From: Manduca sexta
Taxonomy: Eukaryota; Arthropoda; Insecta; Lepidoptera; Sphingidae
Direction: 5' to 3'
DNA length: 64,000 nucleotides
Assembly: GCF_014839805.1 (NCBI RefSeq)
Contig: NC_051118.1
Coordinates: 2,542,001 to 2,606,000 of the forward strand
Shown here: piece after piece, positions 52,620 through 64,000 of the stretch
How the letters are laid out: every line of letters begins with the position of its first letter
Position numbering within the stretch: position 1 is the first letter of the stretch
Translations under genes and position numbers: made by a program
The notes under the pieces: model-generated
What the model was told of the DNA's origin: nothing
What the model saw: only the letters and a program-made list of their open reading frames with translations
Database searches by the model: none

Positions 52620-54840
52620 ATCACTCTCTTTGAACCTTACTCAACCTACCATCAGACATAATGGTCACTAACTCGCCCGTATAAATAATAACTACTGATT
52701 TTAATCTTACAATATTATTAATTCGTAACTTTGTTAAGATATTTAATGTTCGATGGTGAAATACAGGAACAGTCGAATATCTTGAACCTAAATCGAAAAA
52801 CAATTACCCAAATTTTATTTAACTTTGCTACATTTTCACGAAATAGTAAGACTTTTATTTCCTAGTGTTTGTCATTTCAAAATGTTTATGACTTATATTT
52901 TATATTATAACTTATTGATTTTCAATTTTAAACAGTTTCGTTGAGATATATAGATTCAAATATTGCTTTATATTCACGGTATAAATGTTTAGAAGCAAAT
53001 TATTCCGGAATTTTAACAGGCAACACCAAGCGGACACGAAAGAATTGTGCTCTCAGATCGGCTGAATATGTGAATACAATATGCGATGAATAAATGAATT
53101 CCTAAACTCCGTATTAGTCTCCTTTGGCTTTAATATTCATAGCGTATCTTCAAAGTAGGTTTCTTGGCCGTGGCAGAGGGGATGAGGTATTATTGCCTCA
53201 AGAATTAACACAAAAGAATTTGAAAATTTATTACAATAGTAATATTGTTATCACTGGTGGTATCTCATATGTGAGAGTCCGCCTGGGTAGGTGAGAAGCG
53301 TTAGATGCGCGTAGGCAAACGTTTTACAATGTATTTTTTACGAGTTTTGATCGGAGCGTTTATATGCTAATACGCGCTAGCGTATGAAGGTAACGCGCGG
53401 CTTACGTATGTCTCCTTAAAACGTGAAATGCGGAACCAGGTCTGAAACATCTTGTGCATGTCTTGTTAACAGTGCGATAAGCTAATATGCTTATCTAGGT
53501 GTAAACGTTCCTATCCTTGAGGTCAAAACGCCTCCTTAGATCATGATTTTGTCACCCTTATTACTGTGGACAAGGTGGACAAGTAATATTTCCAACTCCT
53601 CCCTAATTTGATTAATTTCGTTGCGGGATAATGATATATTAGTTTTCCCTGAGACTCGCCGAGCTTCACCTCTCGGTGTCATAATGCGTGCCACTGCTGA
53701 TCCTGGATTACAGGAGTCCTAGTGGTGGGTGTGAGAGCGGTAAAGTCTTTCTAACAGTGCGATAAAAAGTAAGTATAGGTCTATGGCCAGGTATGAAACA
53801 CCTTGTGCCGCAAGTAAGGAAAGTAGAAACAACAACTTCTAAAGTGTTACTGGGGTTGTAGTCACAACGTAGAGGCTGTCATCCTGGCGAGATGTTTCGC
53901 GAACAGTCATTTCTAAATTATATAAATATACAGCTATTGTGTTACCAATCTGAGATCTGAGAAGATCTCAGACAGCAGTGGGACAGTATATTATACAGGG
54001 CTGATATTATAATTATTATATATAATATATCAACTGTTACTTTCACTGTAATTCTCAAGTCGTCTGCGCGACGCCTTAACTCAATTCTCCATCTCATTTA
54101 TGACAAGTCAGATTTATATTTTCCACGCGAATTTAACCTGTGTAACATTCGCTTTATCAGGCCGGGCGCTATCTCCCCGGGGTGGGTAATTTCCGCCCGG
54201 GCAAATGTGCACCTATCGCGGGTAATGCCGTCTGAATTTTGGTATACATTGTCTGTTTACGGTGTGATATAAGCAGAGTTCTAGGATTATATATAGCGGA
54301 CATTGGGAAAATTGTCATACAACAATTTTGCGCCTATATTATGGTAAATCTACCGTGAAATAGCAAAACATCAATGTAAAATACTTTATATGTTTTCTAT
54401 ATTGTGATCTGCACGTTTTTAATGCGAATATTAGTATATGTTCTGTAAATATATTAATTTTGTATTAATATCTAAGGACTGTTTGGGTTTGCATATTATC
54501 CTTTAAGGAGACAAATGGTTTAAATATGTGATAAATGCTCACTGACAATCATAACTTTAGAGTTCACTTTTTCCAGAGAAAATTGAAGGAAGGTCAGAAC
54601 TAGCCCAAACCATTACTGCAAAATGAATAAAAATTATGTTGCGTCCACAACACAAAGATGATGGCTGTCTGAAGAAGACATATGAAAAAAAAAACAAGTA
54701 ATATTTCCAAAGAAAAACAATACCAACCCTGTATTATGCACTCATCACACTGATCATGAATTTGTCGAAGTTCGAGCTAACTATTGCCTTCATAATGCGA
54801 GATATAGTTTACTTTTTCGTAACAGAACTGAGGCTACACC
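52620..54840. other. Gene-free sequence with few repeats
   Basis: Only a family D-like piece before it (52545-52625) and a SINE-A tail at 53960-54025 (CAGTGGGACAGTATATTATA). No exon or long ORF recognised. Confidence 0.5.
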
Positions 54841-54849
54841 TCGGGCAGA

Positions 54850-55119
54850 CTCTAGACCAGTGTTTCCCATTCTTTTTAGGGCATACCCCACCTTACATTT
54901 CTAAAATTTGTATGCCCCCCATACATAATTTTTAACCTTTAAAAATTGTTTTGTTCCCTTAATAAATATAAATGATAAGTTTTAGAAAGAAATCACTATG
55001 AAATTGTTATCAAAACATCGTAAGTAAAATTTCAAAACATATAATGAAAAACTGAAAATTCTGTTTGAATTGCCCTCCTGTGGGAGGTGGGCCCCACATT
55101 GGAAAATACTACTCTAGAC
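54850..55119. mobile_element. hAT-type MITE with 8-bp target duplication
   Basis: CTCTAGAC stands at 54850-54857 and 55112-55119. Between them, 254 bp start CAGTGTTTCCCATTC and end with the inverse of TAGTATTTTCCAATG. Length, CAGTG start and 8-bp duplication suit a hAT miniature. Confidence 0.85.
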
Positions 55120-55779
55120 ACTATCATATCGAACGCCTGGTGGAAACCATCAAGGATATGGGTTTGTCTTCATTTAGATCCGTTTATATTAATATGCAAG
55201 GAGTATTCATGTATTGAGTTGCAACCTCCTTACATTGCGGTGTTTGCTTTTAATAGCAGTTTGAATGTGGAATTCCGTTGTAAACTAATATGGCGAGAGT
55301 ATAGGAACGAGAATGGAGTAATTATATTGCGAAATGTACTTCGTAATTGATTGTAATAGCAGTATGTACCAAAGTAATGGAGTCTGAAGTAGCTGCCCTG
55401 ATATTGTTTTGTATAAGAAACTTAATGATTGTATTTAAATTTCTAGTGAATTATCTGTTTTGTTTGCATTACCCAAGGAAGCCCTCTTGCTTCGCAAATG
55501 TGGCATAAAACAGCAAACTAATAAGATGTCGGTTCCGACAAATTATATAATGTAATTTATACCTATACAGGGTCATTTTGACATCTAACTACACATATTT
55601 AACACGTTAATGTTAAAACTGTAAATTTTTATTTAAGCTTTATTGTGTTACAAAACGAGGCCTTTTTTGTTAGGCACCAAAAATACAGGCATTTAAGCCT
55701 AGTTTGGGTACTTTAAGAAAACTGTAAGGTTCATCGAGTGATGTGAATAACGATTTTTTTTAATAATTGGGAAACAAAG

Positions 55780-55945
55780 TCCCCTTCTCTGTCTGTCTGT
55801 ATGTTATCGATTTTCTCAAAATCTACTTTACGGATTTTTATGAAATTTGGTATAGAGATAGTTTAAGACCCTAAGAAGGTTATAGACTACTTTTTATCCC
55901 GGAAAACTTATTCACGCTGATGAAGTCGTGAGCAAAACCTAGTTA
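55780..55945 (-). mobile_element. Helitron-like fragment
   Basis: Starts AAAGTCCCCTTCTCTGTCTG and ends in a GTGAGCAAAACCTAG head; decayed. Confidence 0.55.
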
Positions 55946-56221
55946 CTTGAATAATTAAACCACATACCTTACTTCTGCATCATTATGCCCAAATTCATTC
56001 ACAAAAACTCACGTTTTTTATAATGTTTGCGAATATGGCGTCTAATGTATTTCTGACTGAAACTGGTGTTAACGCTGCAACGAATTCTCTTAGAGTAGTA
56101 ATGGCATTTGGAGTGGAACGTGACGATCCAATTAAGGAGGAAAGTGTAACTATGCCGACCGTTCAGGGAAGTTTATCTCTGCGGTGGATATGTTGGTACC
56201 TCGTCACATAATATCAGGCTA

Positions 56222-56478
56222 GATTGTTTCGGTGGTGTAGTTGTACTGCATGCGCGGTACGACAGCGCGCTGAGGTCCTGGGTTCGAATCCTGGGCAAAG
56301 TGATATTTGGGTTTTTCTGCTCAATATCAGTCTGGAGTCTGGAATTTGTGTCAGATATGGCGATAGGCTCGCCCCCTATCATGGGACGGAACACACTTGG
56401 TGAAAAGTGGGTGCCCTGGTTGCGCCTCTGCATACCCCTTCGGGGATAAATGCGTGATATTGTGTGTGTGTGTGTGTG
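56222..56478 (+). mobile_element. SINE-B, full length with (GT)n tail
   Basis: TTTCGGTGGTGTAGTTGTAC, CTGGGTTCGAATCCTGGGC, CCCCTTCGGGGATAAATGCG then a GT run. Confidence 0.9.
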
Positions 56479-56479
56479 T

Positions 56480-58400
56480 AATATCAGGTGCAGTAAGACT
56501 ACGTTGCCGGACCTATGATGAAAAACGAGGGCGTGCAAAATATTTTTTTATATGTCCAAAATTTTTTATTCATTTTATATTATTATTATTCTCTTTTCGA
56601 GAAACTTATAACAAAGTATTATTTTAAAGACGATATTAAGTTGGTTTCATCCCGTAATTCAATATTAAGATGACCCTGTACATTATTTATAATATTTTTG
56701 GAAAAAATCAATGTTGTATAAAAATTCAAACAAATTCATTATTATGTCTTGGGATGGCAGTGATTATTAAATTAAACCGCGGCGTTTTTGTTTTTCCTTT
56801 TTTTTTTAATTCTGATACCGTGTCGTTTTATTCTGATTAGTTGATATATTCAAACGTAACTGACGCTTCGATACCTCGACCAATCACAAACCTCAAAATG
56901 AAACATCCACTTACCATCGGCTTTTTGCTCATCACGACATTCTAACAAAAACCATAGAACATTCTAGAAATTGAAATACAACCCCAATTGACTTATAATC
57001 AAGTTCTAAGCTGCCTTTCTTAATAGTTCAATTCAGATTTAATTTAACAACATTCATTATTACTATGAGTTATATTTAGTATGCCACTAAGTTATAATAA
57101 CATAGTTAATTAAATTTACTCTAGTAAAATATTCTAGTAAGTTTTACGAGTGTGCGCGGTCTGTTTCCAATTAGGTTATATTTATTTGGTCAATATTAGT
57201 TCGATTTGATTAAAAAGTATTTACATATTTTTGAAATATCTTTGAAACAGCGTGTTTGTTCAATAGTAGTGACTGTTAAATGGCATTTTTTTTCTTTTTT
57301 TTTTTTTCTTGCGGGGAAAATCGTATTTTCGCTCCCTCCACGGGGGTGAGTAGAGCGAATTGTCTGCGAATTGTTGAGCGAATTGCGAAATGGTTGGTAT
57401 TTTTGTCAAAATTATAACGTTTAATAGTTACCAGAGCTGTTTTTGAAGTCATATTTAATGTGCTTATAAAAAAAAGTACCATGAATGGCTGGAATGCATG
57501 ACAAGATTGATAAAGATAGAGGAAGCAAGAGAAGTATGCCAAAATCGTGCTAAGTGGCAATCAATAGTCTGCCTACCCCTATGAAATAGAGGCGTGATAC
57601 TATGTATATTCAATGTGCTTGTGAAATATGAGTCAAATATTTATAACTGGCTTTTACCTCCGCCTATAGGATGTTTTATTTCGGGATATTGTTCCAGGAT
57701 AAAAGGTAGCCTTTAGTAGTCAGGAAATGACTCCTTACAAAATTCCTTTAAACTTTTGCTATATTAGATAATAATGAAAAAAAAAACAAAATCGATTAAG
57801 TAGTTCTTGAGATTAGCGTGTTCAAACAAACAAACTTATTGGTTTAAATATTAGTATAGATATACATTTTATAAAAATTTAATTTAGGATGTTTGCTCCA
57901 CCCCGGTTTTCTAAAAGACTGTGGTACTACCCCAGTCGTTTTCATGCTGGATATACTTCTCTACCTCTAAAAAATACAAATAGCAGCCAATTTCGCGGTC
58001 AAATTTCGTTGAATTTCATTAACACTGAAATAAAATTCACGGAATGAATAAAATAACAGTAAGGTATGAAAATATTATTCTACCTGAAAGTTGAAGGCTT
58101 TTAGCGTTATGAAATAAAAATAACAATGTAACTTGTATTTACATGCTGAGTACACAATAAAAAAATGAATAAATTAAATATGTATTCATGCTTTTTGCTG
58201 GAAGGGTAGGCAGTAGTAGATCATTAATAGCAAGCTTCGTCACAGTTTAGTCTCAATTATGTGTTTAATAGTTTAACCTGCGGATGTATCCGCGTAATAA
58301 AGTTTTTCTGGAATTTAAGTTATGTTTTATATTTTCTGGTGATAACAAGTAGTCTATACCAATGACGTTTTACAAATAGACGCGTCATAGACTAACATAA
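56480..58400. other. Gene-free interval
   Basis: A LINE-like 3' relic at 57440-57605 (EAR-VCQNRAKWQSIV then a stop) and a Helitron-like fragment at 57645-57865. The rest is AT-rich and unrecognised. Confidence 0.5.
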
Positions 58401-58451
58401 AAACGGCTCAGTATTTACTATAGTCACATAGCTGTATAGCCCTAGCAGCTC

Positions 58452-58500
58452 GCATTGATATGGCCCGAGTGGACCCGAGTGGGCCCGAGTAGGCCCGAGC
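58452..58500. repeat. 10-bp GC-rich tandem repeat, four units
   Basis: GGCCCGAGTG units with single changes, in a GC-rich island (58440-58530) inside AT-rich DNA. On the minus strand it lies in a short ORF (58635-58408), not recognised. Confidence 0.8.
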
Positions 58501-59674
58501 GTCGACCGCCCCGAACCCCGTCGCCATCGTCGACAGTCGATTGTTAGTTAAAAAATAAGTTAAATAGTTTGTACTTATTATTAAAATATGAATGAAACGT
58601 ATTATTCCTTCACAGTTGGAGTATAATTTGTACATCGTGTAAAAACACAGGAACGCATTTTATTTATAAACATACAAACGTTAGTAAGCCGACTAGTCGC
58701 GACAGTGGTTAGAGGTTGACTAAGTGAATGTCGGGCAATTAACTTGCTTTCGTCTTGCCAGTATTGAGCTCGGACAAAGTATCTATGTAATAAAAACATC
58801 TTAGGTCTATACCACTCAGAAGTAGTCTTCATACCGAATGCACGCCCATGCACAGGGGATATTTGCCGCGTCCCTAGACACACAGTCCAGTGTGAATACC
58901 TCTTGCTTGTAGTTACAATGTCTAGTTAGACATTGAGGGCTTGCGAACATTCCCTGGCCTTCTCCCCTCTACCCATACTAAGGTTCTTTTCCTACCCCCA
59001 TTCTTCCTTCCCCTAGATATCCCCTTCTAACTTCCCTGCAGGCCCCTGCAGTCGCTATGTCGGGGGACTCCATGAGTTGGTTGCGATACACAAATAAAAA
59101 ACACTCAAAGGTAATGTAGCTGTCTTTTACTCAAAAAATTTAAAAGTCGGTTCTATAGCTCCAGAGAATAGCTCTTACAAACCTATAAACTCGTAAATGT
59201 TTGCTCTTTATAATATTAGTATAGATTCGTATTATAAGAACTTTTTATTCTGGGAAGAATTGTACGTGATGAAAACATAGTGAAGAAATCAATATCCCTA
59301 AAAATTCTCCATAAAAATATCCAAGGTATGTGAAGTCTCCTAACCCTTTCTAGACTAGTATAATAGACTAAGACCTAAGCCCTCTTAGTAAAAGAGGTCC
59401 ATCCTCAAAAGTGGGACAGAAAAAATTATAGGCGAATAAAACCTCGAACAAAGTTTACTAACCAAATCTTAAATTTTACATTACAACAAATTCAGTTTCT
59501 GAAATTAGGAAGTTCATTAGTTTCTACAATATCAGGTTCATTATGAACTTAGGCAATTAAAACTGTTTGTGTTCGTACAAATTATTTGAGCTGTCAAGTT
59601 TTTATTGGCCAAGTTCAGATGTGATAGTGGTGAGTAGCTTCAGGCTATTATGTAACAATATAGGGACGGTTCCA

Positions 59675-60003
59675 GCGGCGATAGCCTAGTTGGTTGTGGA
59701 ACGGACTGCCGAGACGAATGTCCGCAGGTTCAAATCCCAAGGGCACACACCTATTAATTCTCTAAAAAATTATGTGTGTATTCTTTGTGAATTATCGCTT
59801 ACTTCAACGGTAAAGGCAAATACCGTAAAGAAACCTGATTAAGTGTGAAATTCTCTATAGAAATTTTGAGGGTGTGTGAAGTCTATCAATCCGCACTAGG
59901 CCAGTGTAGTAGACTAAGGCCTAATCCCTCTCAGTAGTAGAGGAGACCCGTACCCATTAGTGGGACAGTACATAATACAGGGCTGATATTATTATTATAT
60001 TAT
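59675..60003 (+). mobile_element. SINE-A, full length
   Basis: Head GCGGCGATAGCCTAGTTGG, GCAGGTTCAAATCCC, tail AATACAGGGCTGATATTATT. Confidence 0.9.
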
Positions 60004-60374
60004 AAGTCGAGCTACTTTCTTGAACGCTCAAACCTTAACGTCATAACTATAGAACAAAAGCAATGCCAAAATCATTTTAACTTTCATAACATCACTGTTA
60101 TTAAGTCCATCAGTAGCGAAATTACGCGGAAGATTGCACCGAAATTGACTCGTTATGGGCCAAAATTATCCGTAACGGGTTTTAAACAAATTGGATGAAT
60201 AAAAATAATATTTGGGAGGTAATTTCGGCAGTCAAATTGGGTGTTCGTTTTCTGTATTAAGTTTAAGTTTATTATGATTTAGGGACTTCGGGTTTGGAAT
60301 TGGTAATATATGGTTTGTATAATCGGTATATAATTTTGTGTTTGAGATGGATAGGCAGTGATGCATGTTATTTA

Positions 60375-60680
60375 AATGTTTTTTTTTTATTGCTTTTAAT
60401 GACGAGACGAGCTTGCCGTTCGCCTGATGGTAAGCGATACGAACGCACATAAACAACATTAACACCATCAACACCTTGAATTACAAAGTATTGTTTGTTA
60501 TTTCACTGCTCTCGCCATCCTGAAACAAAATGTTAAGTCTTATTATGTCCAGTAGTTACACTGGCTACAATGTCCTTCAAACCGGAACACAACAGTGACT
60601 ATACACTGCTGCTTGGCGGCAGAAATAGACATTGCGGTGGTACCTACCCAGGCGGACTTTCACATATGAGAGACCTACAA
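60375..60680 (-). mobile_element. SINE-like family C, reversed copy
   Basis: TTATTGCTTTTAATGACGAG, GCCGTTCGCCTGATGGTAAG, CTGCTTGGCGGCAGAAATAG and GTGGTACCTACCCAGGCGGA. Confidence 0.82.
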
Positions 60681-60689
60681 CCAGGAAAT

Positions 60690-61675
60690 GTAATTTCTCA
60701 GTACATGTACTAGTAAATATGTATTCTTTATGATTGAAAAAGTATGATTGACTCATTATTTTAGTATTCTATGGGTATAATTAAATTCTTAAACAGGGTC
60801 ATTTAGTTATAAAATGTAACATATTAATATTCTTGAAAATACCTCTCCAATTAGTTACTCGAACCGTAGATGTAAAATAAAAAAGTGTAAATTTTGAACA
60901 AATAAATAACAATAAAATAAAAAAATATTAATAAAATTTAATTACTGTAAAAAAAATCGTCACAGCAACATCACAATTTTAGTCAGAAACACTCACGCAG
61001 ACGCCATATTCGCACTAAACTACAAAATTATCAAAAAATCAGAAAGTAAACTTGGGATGTTTATTTATAATATTCGTATACATATTTTTTGGTACAAACT
61101 TAGCGGAGAAGAGAGATTTTAGGTACCCATAACATAAGTGAAATCTTATTTTGGGTACTAGTGTTCAATATTCCTACATATTTTTGCTATATGTGCATTT
61201 TATAACTGAGCATATAAATTGTAAGTGGTATCTGTAACATACTATGTTATTGTTGGAAATTAGTAAAAAAAAATAAAGACGAGTACGTGGTTTCAGTTAT
61301 TAAGGCAATATCAAAATGATCTTGTATACTATAGATATTTTAAGTCTACATATTTTGAAAAATACTTTCGTCAAACAAATGATATTTTTTTCAACATATA
61401 AAGTATTGGCTGTTCAGAATACTCCGCAAATCATGATTTCCCAAATGCAAAACGCGCGTAAGACGAACGCGTTAACGTTATTTCGCGTATCAAAACGCCC
61501 TGTATCCCGCCGTGAACGGATTACTTGCTCAACTAGTTTAACAGACTTGCTAACTTTATGATTAATTCATTCTCTCTATTTATACGATATGGCCTACGTT
61601 ACTTCGGTAAATACTCTGTTCAATATTTTAATTGGATTTAATGAAGTCTAGATTTGTAATTGCGATAGACTTTAA
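60690..61675. other. Gene-free AT-rich interval
   Basis: An 81-codon + ORF at 61316-61561 has no motif that I know. Nothing else seen. Confidence 0.45.
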
Positions 61676-61679
61676 TTAT

Positions 61680-61858
61680 TCACACATCACGCCTTTGTCT
61701 CCGAGAAGGTAGAAGTGCATCCCTGGCACCCACTTTTTGCTATATGTGTTCCGTCCCAAGATGTGATAGGGGTGAATCTATACACGGGCACAAATTCCAG
61801 ACTCCAAGCTGAAGCCGAGTAGAAAATCCAATATTACTTTGCTCGACCTGGGTTTCAA
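61680..61858 (-). mobile_element. SINE-B, diverged reversed copy
   Basis: ATCACGCCTTTGTCTCCGAG through GATGTGATAGGGGTGAATC to GCTCGACCTGGGTTTC; the head is lost. Confidence 0.75.
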
Positions 61859-61865
61859 AACCTTT

Positions 61866-62182
61866 AATAATATCAGCCCTGTATTATAATACTGTCCTAC
61901 TGCTGGGCACGGGCCTCCTCTACTACTGATTGGGATTCGGCCTTAGTCCACCACGCTGGCCTAGTGTGGATTGGTAGTTTACACATCTTCAAAATTCCTA
62001 TAGAGAATTTCTGAGGTATGCAGGTTTCGTCACGATGTTTTCCTTCACCGTTAAAGTAAGCGATAATTCACAAAGAATACACACATAATTTTTAGAAAAG
62101 TCAGAGGTGTGTGCCCTTGGGTTTTGAACCTGCGGACATTCGTCTCGGCAGTCCGTTCCACACGCAAATAGGCTATCGGCAC
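61866..62182 (-). mobile_element. SINE-A, full-length reversed copy
   Basis: AATAATATCAGCCCTGTATT at the left, AAATAGGCTATCGGCACTTT at the right; TAATAATA tail next to the SINE-B fragment. Confidence 0.88.
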
Positions 62183-62594
62183 TTTTTTAATTTTTTTTAA
62201 AAAACGTTGACATATCGAGCCCTTAATTTCTTTGTATAAATGCTAGTTTTGATTAGCCCAGTTAAAGTATTTGGCAGTAATTTTCTTACAATTTCATTCT
62301 TTCTTCGGTCTCAGTGTTTTGTCTTGCTCTGTTGAATGATATTGAACGTCAGAGGAAATGAGACAAAACACTGCATTACTATGACAGACGTAAACACTCT
62401 TAGTAACTTCCTTAATCATTAGTAAATCCAGTATTTTCCGGTATTTCCAAATCATTTTCCGAACGTTTATTTCAATCCGATTTCGATTCCGCCCCGGCCA
62501 TCACTGCGCGATGCGTCGCAGTTAATGGCCATTTGTATTCCGCTCCGCTCGCTCGTTAGCACTTCGGCTTCTTTCGGGCGTGGGTATGGTGTAG

Positions 62595-62740
62595 GTCATA
62601 AGCGACAGCGGGTATTTTTAGGGTTCCGTACCTTGAAAGGAAAAACTGAACCCTTATAGGATCACTTTATTGCCATCCATCCGTCTGTCAAGACCCTTTT
62701 TCTTAGGAACGCGTGGAGGTATCAAGCTAAAATTTATATC
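62595..62740 (+). repeat. Dispersed repeat with AGGGTTCCGTACC motif
   Basis: TAAGCGACAGCGGGTATTTT, AGGGTTCCGTACCTTGAAAG and AGGAACGCGTGGAGGTATCA; I recall this motif set from Lepidoptera repeats. It abuts the Helitron-like element. Confidence 0.5.
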
Positions 62741-62741
62741 A

Positions 62742-64000
62742 AACTAGTTTTGCCCGCGGCTCCGCCCGCGTTATAAAGTTTTTCGGGCTAAAGTTTTCCG
62801 TTATAAAAGTCACGCTATATATTTTCCCGGGAGCCTATGTTCTTCCCAGGGTCTCAAACTGTCTCCATACCAAATTTTATCCTAATACGTTGGGTAGTTT
62901 TTGAGTTTAACACGTTCGGGCAGACCGATGCAGCGGGGGACTTTTTTTTATGATATATTTTTGTAGAACTTTTTTAAGAGGAACAATCCCGTCATACATT
63001 ATTGTTTGCATAACTTTAACCGTTTACGCAGCGCACGCAACAGAAGCTCTCAAAACTAATAAATTGTCCCCGTTTTTGCATCATGTTTCATTACTGCTCC
63101 GCTCCTATTGGTCATAGCATGACGATATATAACCTATAGTACTCCAGGAACAAAGGGCTATTCAACACAAAAATATTTTTTCAGTTCGAACCGGTAGTTC
63201 CTGAGATTAGCGATTACTGCTCCGCTCCTATTGGGCATAGCGTGATGATATATATAGCCTATAGCATTCCAGGAACAAAGGGCTATCCAACACAAAAAGA
63301 ATTATTCAGTTCAAACTCCTAGTTTCTGAGATTAGCCATTACTGCTCTGCTCCTGTTGGTCATAGCGTGATGATATATAGCTTATAGCACTTCACGAACA
63401 AAAGGCTATCCAATACAAAATGATTTTTTTAGTTCGAACCGGTAGTTCCTGAGATTAGCCATTACTGCTCTGCTCCTATTGGGTATAGCGTGATGATATA
63501 TAGCCTATAGCACTCCACGAACAAAAGGCTATCCAACGCAAAAATATTTTTTCAGTTTGGACCGGTAGTTCCTGAGATTAGCCATTACTGCTCCGCTCCT
63601 ATTGGGTATAGCGTGATGATATATAGCCTATAGCGCTCCACGAACAAAAGGCTATCCAACGCAAAAATAATTTTTCAGTTTGGACCGGTAGTTCCTGAGA
63701 TTAGCCATTACTGCTCCGCTCCTATTGGGTATAGCGTGATGATATATAGCCTATAGCACTCCACGAACAAAAGACTATCCAACGCAAAAATATTTTTTCA
63801 GTTTGGACTGGTAGTTCCTGAGATTAGCCATTACTGCTCCGCTCCTATTGGGTATAGCGTGATGATATATAGCCTATAGCACTCCAAGAACAAAGGGCTA
63901 TCCAACGCTAAAAGAATTTTTCAGTTCGGACCGGTAGTTCCTGAGATTAGGTATTACTGCTCCGCTCCTATTGGGTATAGCGTGATGATATATAGCCTAT
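62742..64000 (+). mobile_element. Helitron-like element with ~122-bp tandem array, cut by window end
   Basis: Head TTTTGCCCGCGGCTCCGCCC, then at least seven units of about 122 bp from 63090 with ACTGCTCCGCTCCTATTGG. The array is still running at base 64000. Confidence 0.85.

Noticed and set aside
58602..58883. 93-codon minus ORF
   Set aside because: No motif, no coding-like context or conserved block that I can recognise.

Overview
The window is a stretch of nuclear DNA from an insect, almost certainly a moth or butterfly. It is AT-rich, with small spliced exons bounded by GT/AG sites and introns of 0.1-4 kb. Introns and intergenic DNA are packed with short interspersed elements of kinds common in Lepidoptera: tRNA-headed SINEs, foldback MITEs and Helitron-like fragments with a GC-rich head. 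The species cannot be read from the sequence.

Only three host genes can be supported, all housekeeping. (1) The 3' half of Vps35 (retromer core subunit), + strand, nine exons, 831-12759; its N-terminal exons lie upstream of the window. (2) A complete LTV1 (40S ribosome assembly factor), - strand, eleven coding exons, 22643 down to 15825, 497 codons. (3) The 5' two thirds of the mitochondrial isoleucyl-tRNA synthetase (IARS2-type), + strand, ten exons, 23017-35241, ending inside the catalytic domain. Vps35 and LTV1 are tail to tail with about 3.1 kb between stop codons. LTV1 and IARS2 are head to head with 373 bp between start codons, so they probably share a divergent promoter joining cytosolic ribosome assembly to mitochondrial translation.

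Distal to 35.2 kb no host exon could be found. A run of exactly 500 N (35891-36390), probably a placeholder gap, follows the last IARS2 exon, and the remaining 27.6 kb is almost wholly repeats. Either the last seen IARS2 intron exceeds 28 kb, or exons were lost in the gap, or two scaffolds were joined wrongly.

The rest is repeat biology. There are at least four SINE-like families in both orientations, two with Pol III A and B boxes. Nested insertions can be ordered in time, including a SINE with a 16-bp target duplication and a hAT-type MITE with an 8-bp duplication. Long inverted copy pairs occur, and several short tandem arrays lie in introns, one starting a few bases from a splice donor. 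I saw no CRISPR, operon, toxin, viral gene or true tRNA gene, and nothing that amounts to a new enzymatic or defence system. The most interesting points are the shared promoter, the interrupted synthetase, transposons pressed against splice sites, and small tandem repeats whose spacing keeps reading frame.
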